DNA of 64,000 nucleotides, taken from Neofusicoccum parvum (lineage: Eukaryota > Ascomycota > Dothideomycetes > Botryosphaeriales > Botryosphaeriaceae). A program made the position numbers and the translations under genes. The notes under the pieces were generated by a model that was not told the DNA's origin, searched no databases, and worked only from the letters and a program-made list of their open reading frames with translations. Positions within the stretch are counted from its first letter, which is position 1, and the number at the start of each line of letters is the position of its first letter. The stretch is taken from positions 1,860,001 to 1,924,000 of the forward strand of contig CP087212.1 of NCBI GenBank assembly GCA_020912385.1. The letters are read 5' to 3'. Shown in pieces: positions 63,983 through 64,000 of this stretch.

Positions 63983-64000
63983 CTGAGAAAGTCGTGTTAG

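Overview
The window comes from a filamentous ascomycete (Pezizomycotina; gene content and small-intron style suggest a Dothideomycete, but the species cannot be fixed from the sequence). Evidence: about 25 genes on both strands without operons; introns mostly 46-90 nt with GT..AG ends and CTAAC/CTGAC branch sites; fungal-only families (GH72 glucanosyltransferase, Anp1 mannan polymerase subunit, SWR1 subunit Swc3, DUF6590, Vivid-like LOV protein). For nearly every spliced gene the exons given here add up to a whole number of codons.

Layout: 1-0.25 kb start of a GH53 galactanase (runs off the left edge). 1.8-9.7 kb Golgi genes: ARF-GEF Gea and mannosyltransferase Anp1. 10.4-12.7 kb a head-to-head pair, DNA polymerase delta subunit 4 and scavenger decapping enzyme DcpS. 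13.6-18.4 kb GH72 glucanosyltransferase, quinone oxidoreductase, tautomerase. 19.0-23.4 kb a tiny three-exon membrane protein head-to-head with ESF1, then a short LOV photoreceptor with a palindromic GATCGA pair in its promoter. 23.9-35.5 kb one uninterrupted 3,879-codon frame for a giant secreted Ser/Pro/Leu repeat protein. 36.3-44.4 kb accessory-looking: coiled-coil protein, DUF6590 protein with an ambiguous 3' end, OYE-type oxidoreductase, FAD monooxygenase, large gene-free gaps. 46.8-57.9 kb housekeeping: PY-motif membrane protein, N-myristoyltransferase, mitochondrial EF-G, ABHD12-type hydrolase, Swc3. 58.2-64 kb: NmrA-like gene interrupted by an in-frame TGA, a four-unit cysteine-rich secreted repeat protein with dibasic cleavage sites, and the last exon of an MFS transporter.

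The genes do not form one pathway. Several serve secretion and the cell surface (Gea, Anp1, GH72, the giant repeat protein, the cysteine-rich repeat protein). The strongest candidate for something undescribed is the gene at 60.6-61.6 kb: signal peptide plus four 70-residue units separated by Lys-Arg, each an 8-cysteine module made of two 26-residue half-modules, the layout of a Kex2-processed repeat precursor. Other second-look items: a GA-AG intron required for N-myristoyltransferase, the TGA-interrupted NmrA gene, an 8-nt microexon, and a 54-residue gene with a 23-nt first exon.
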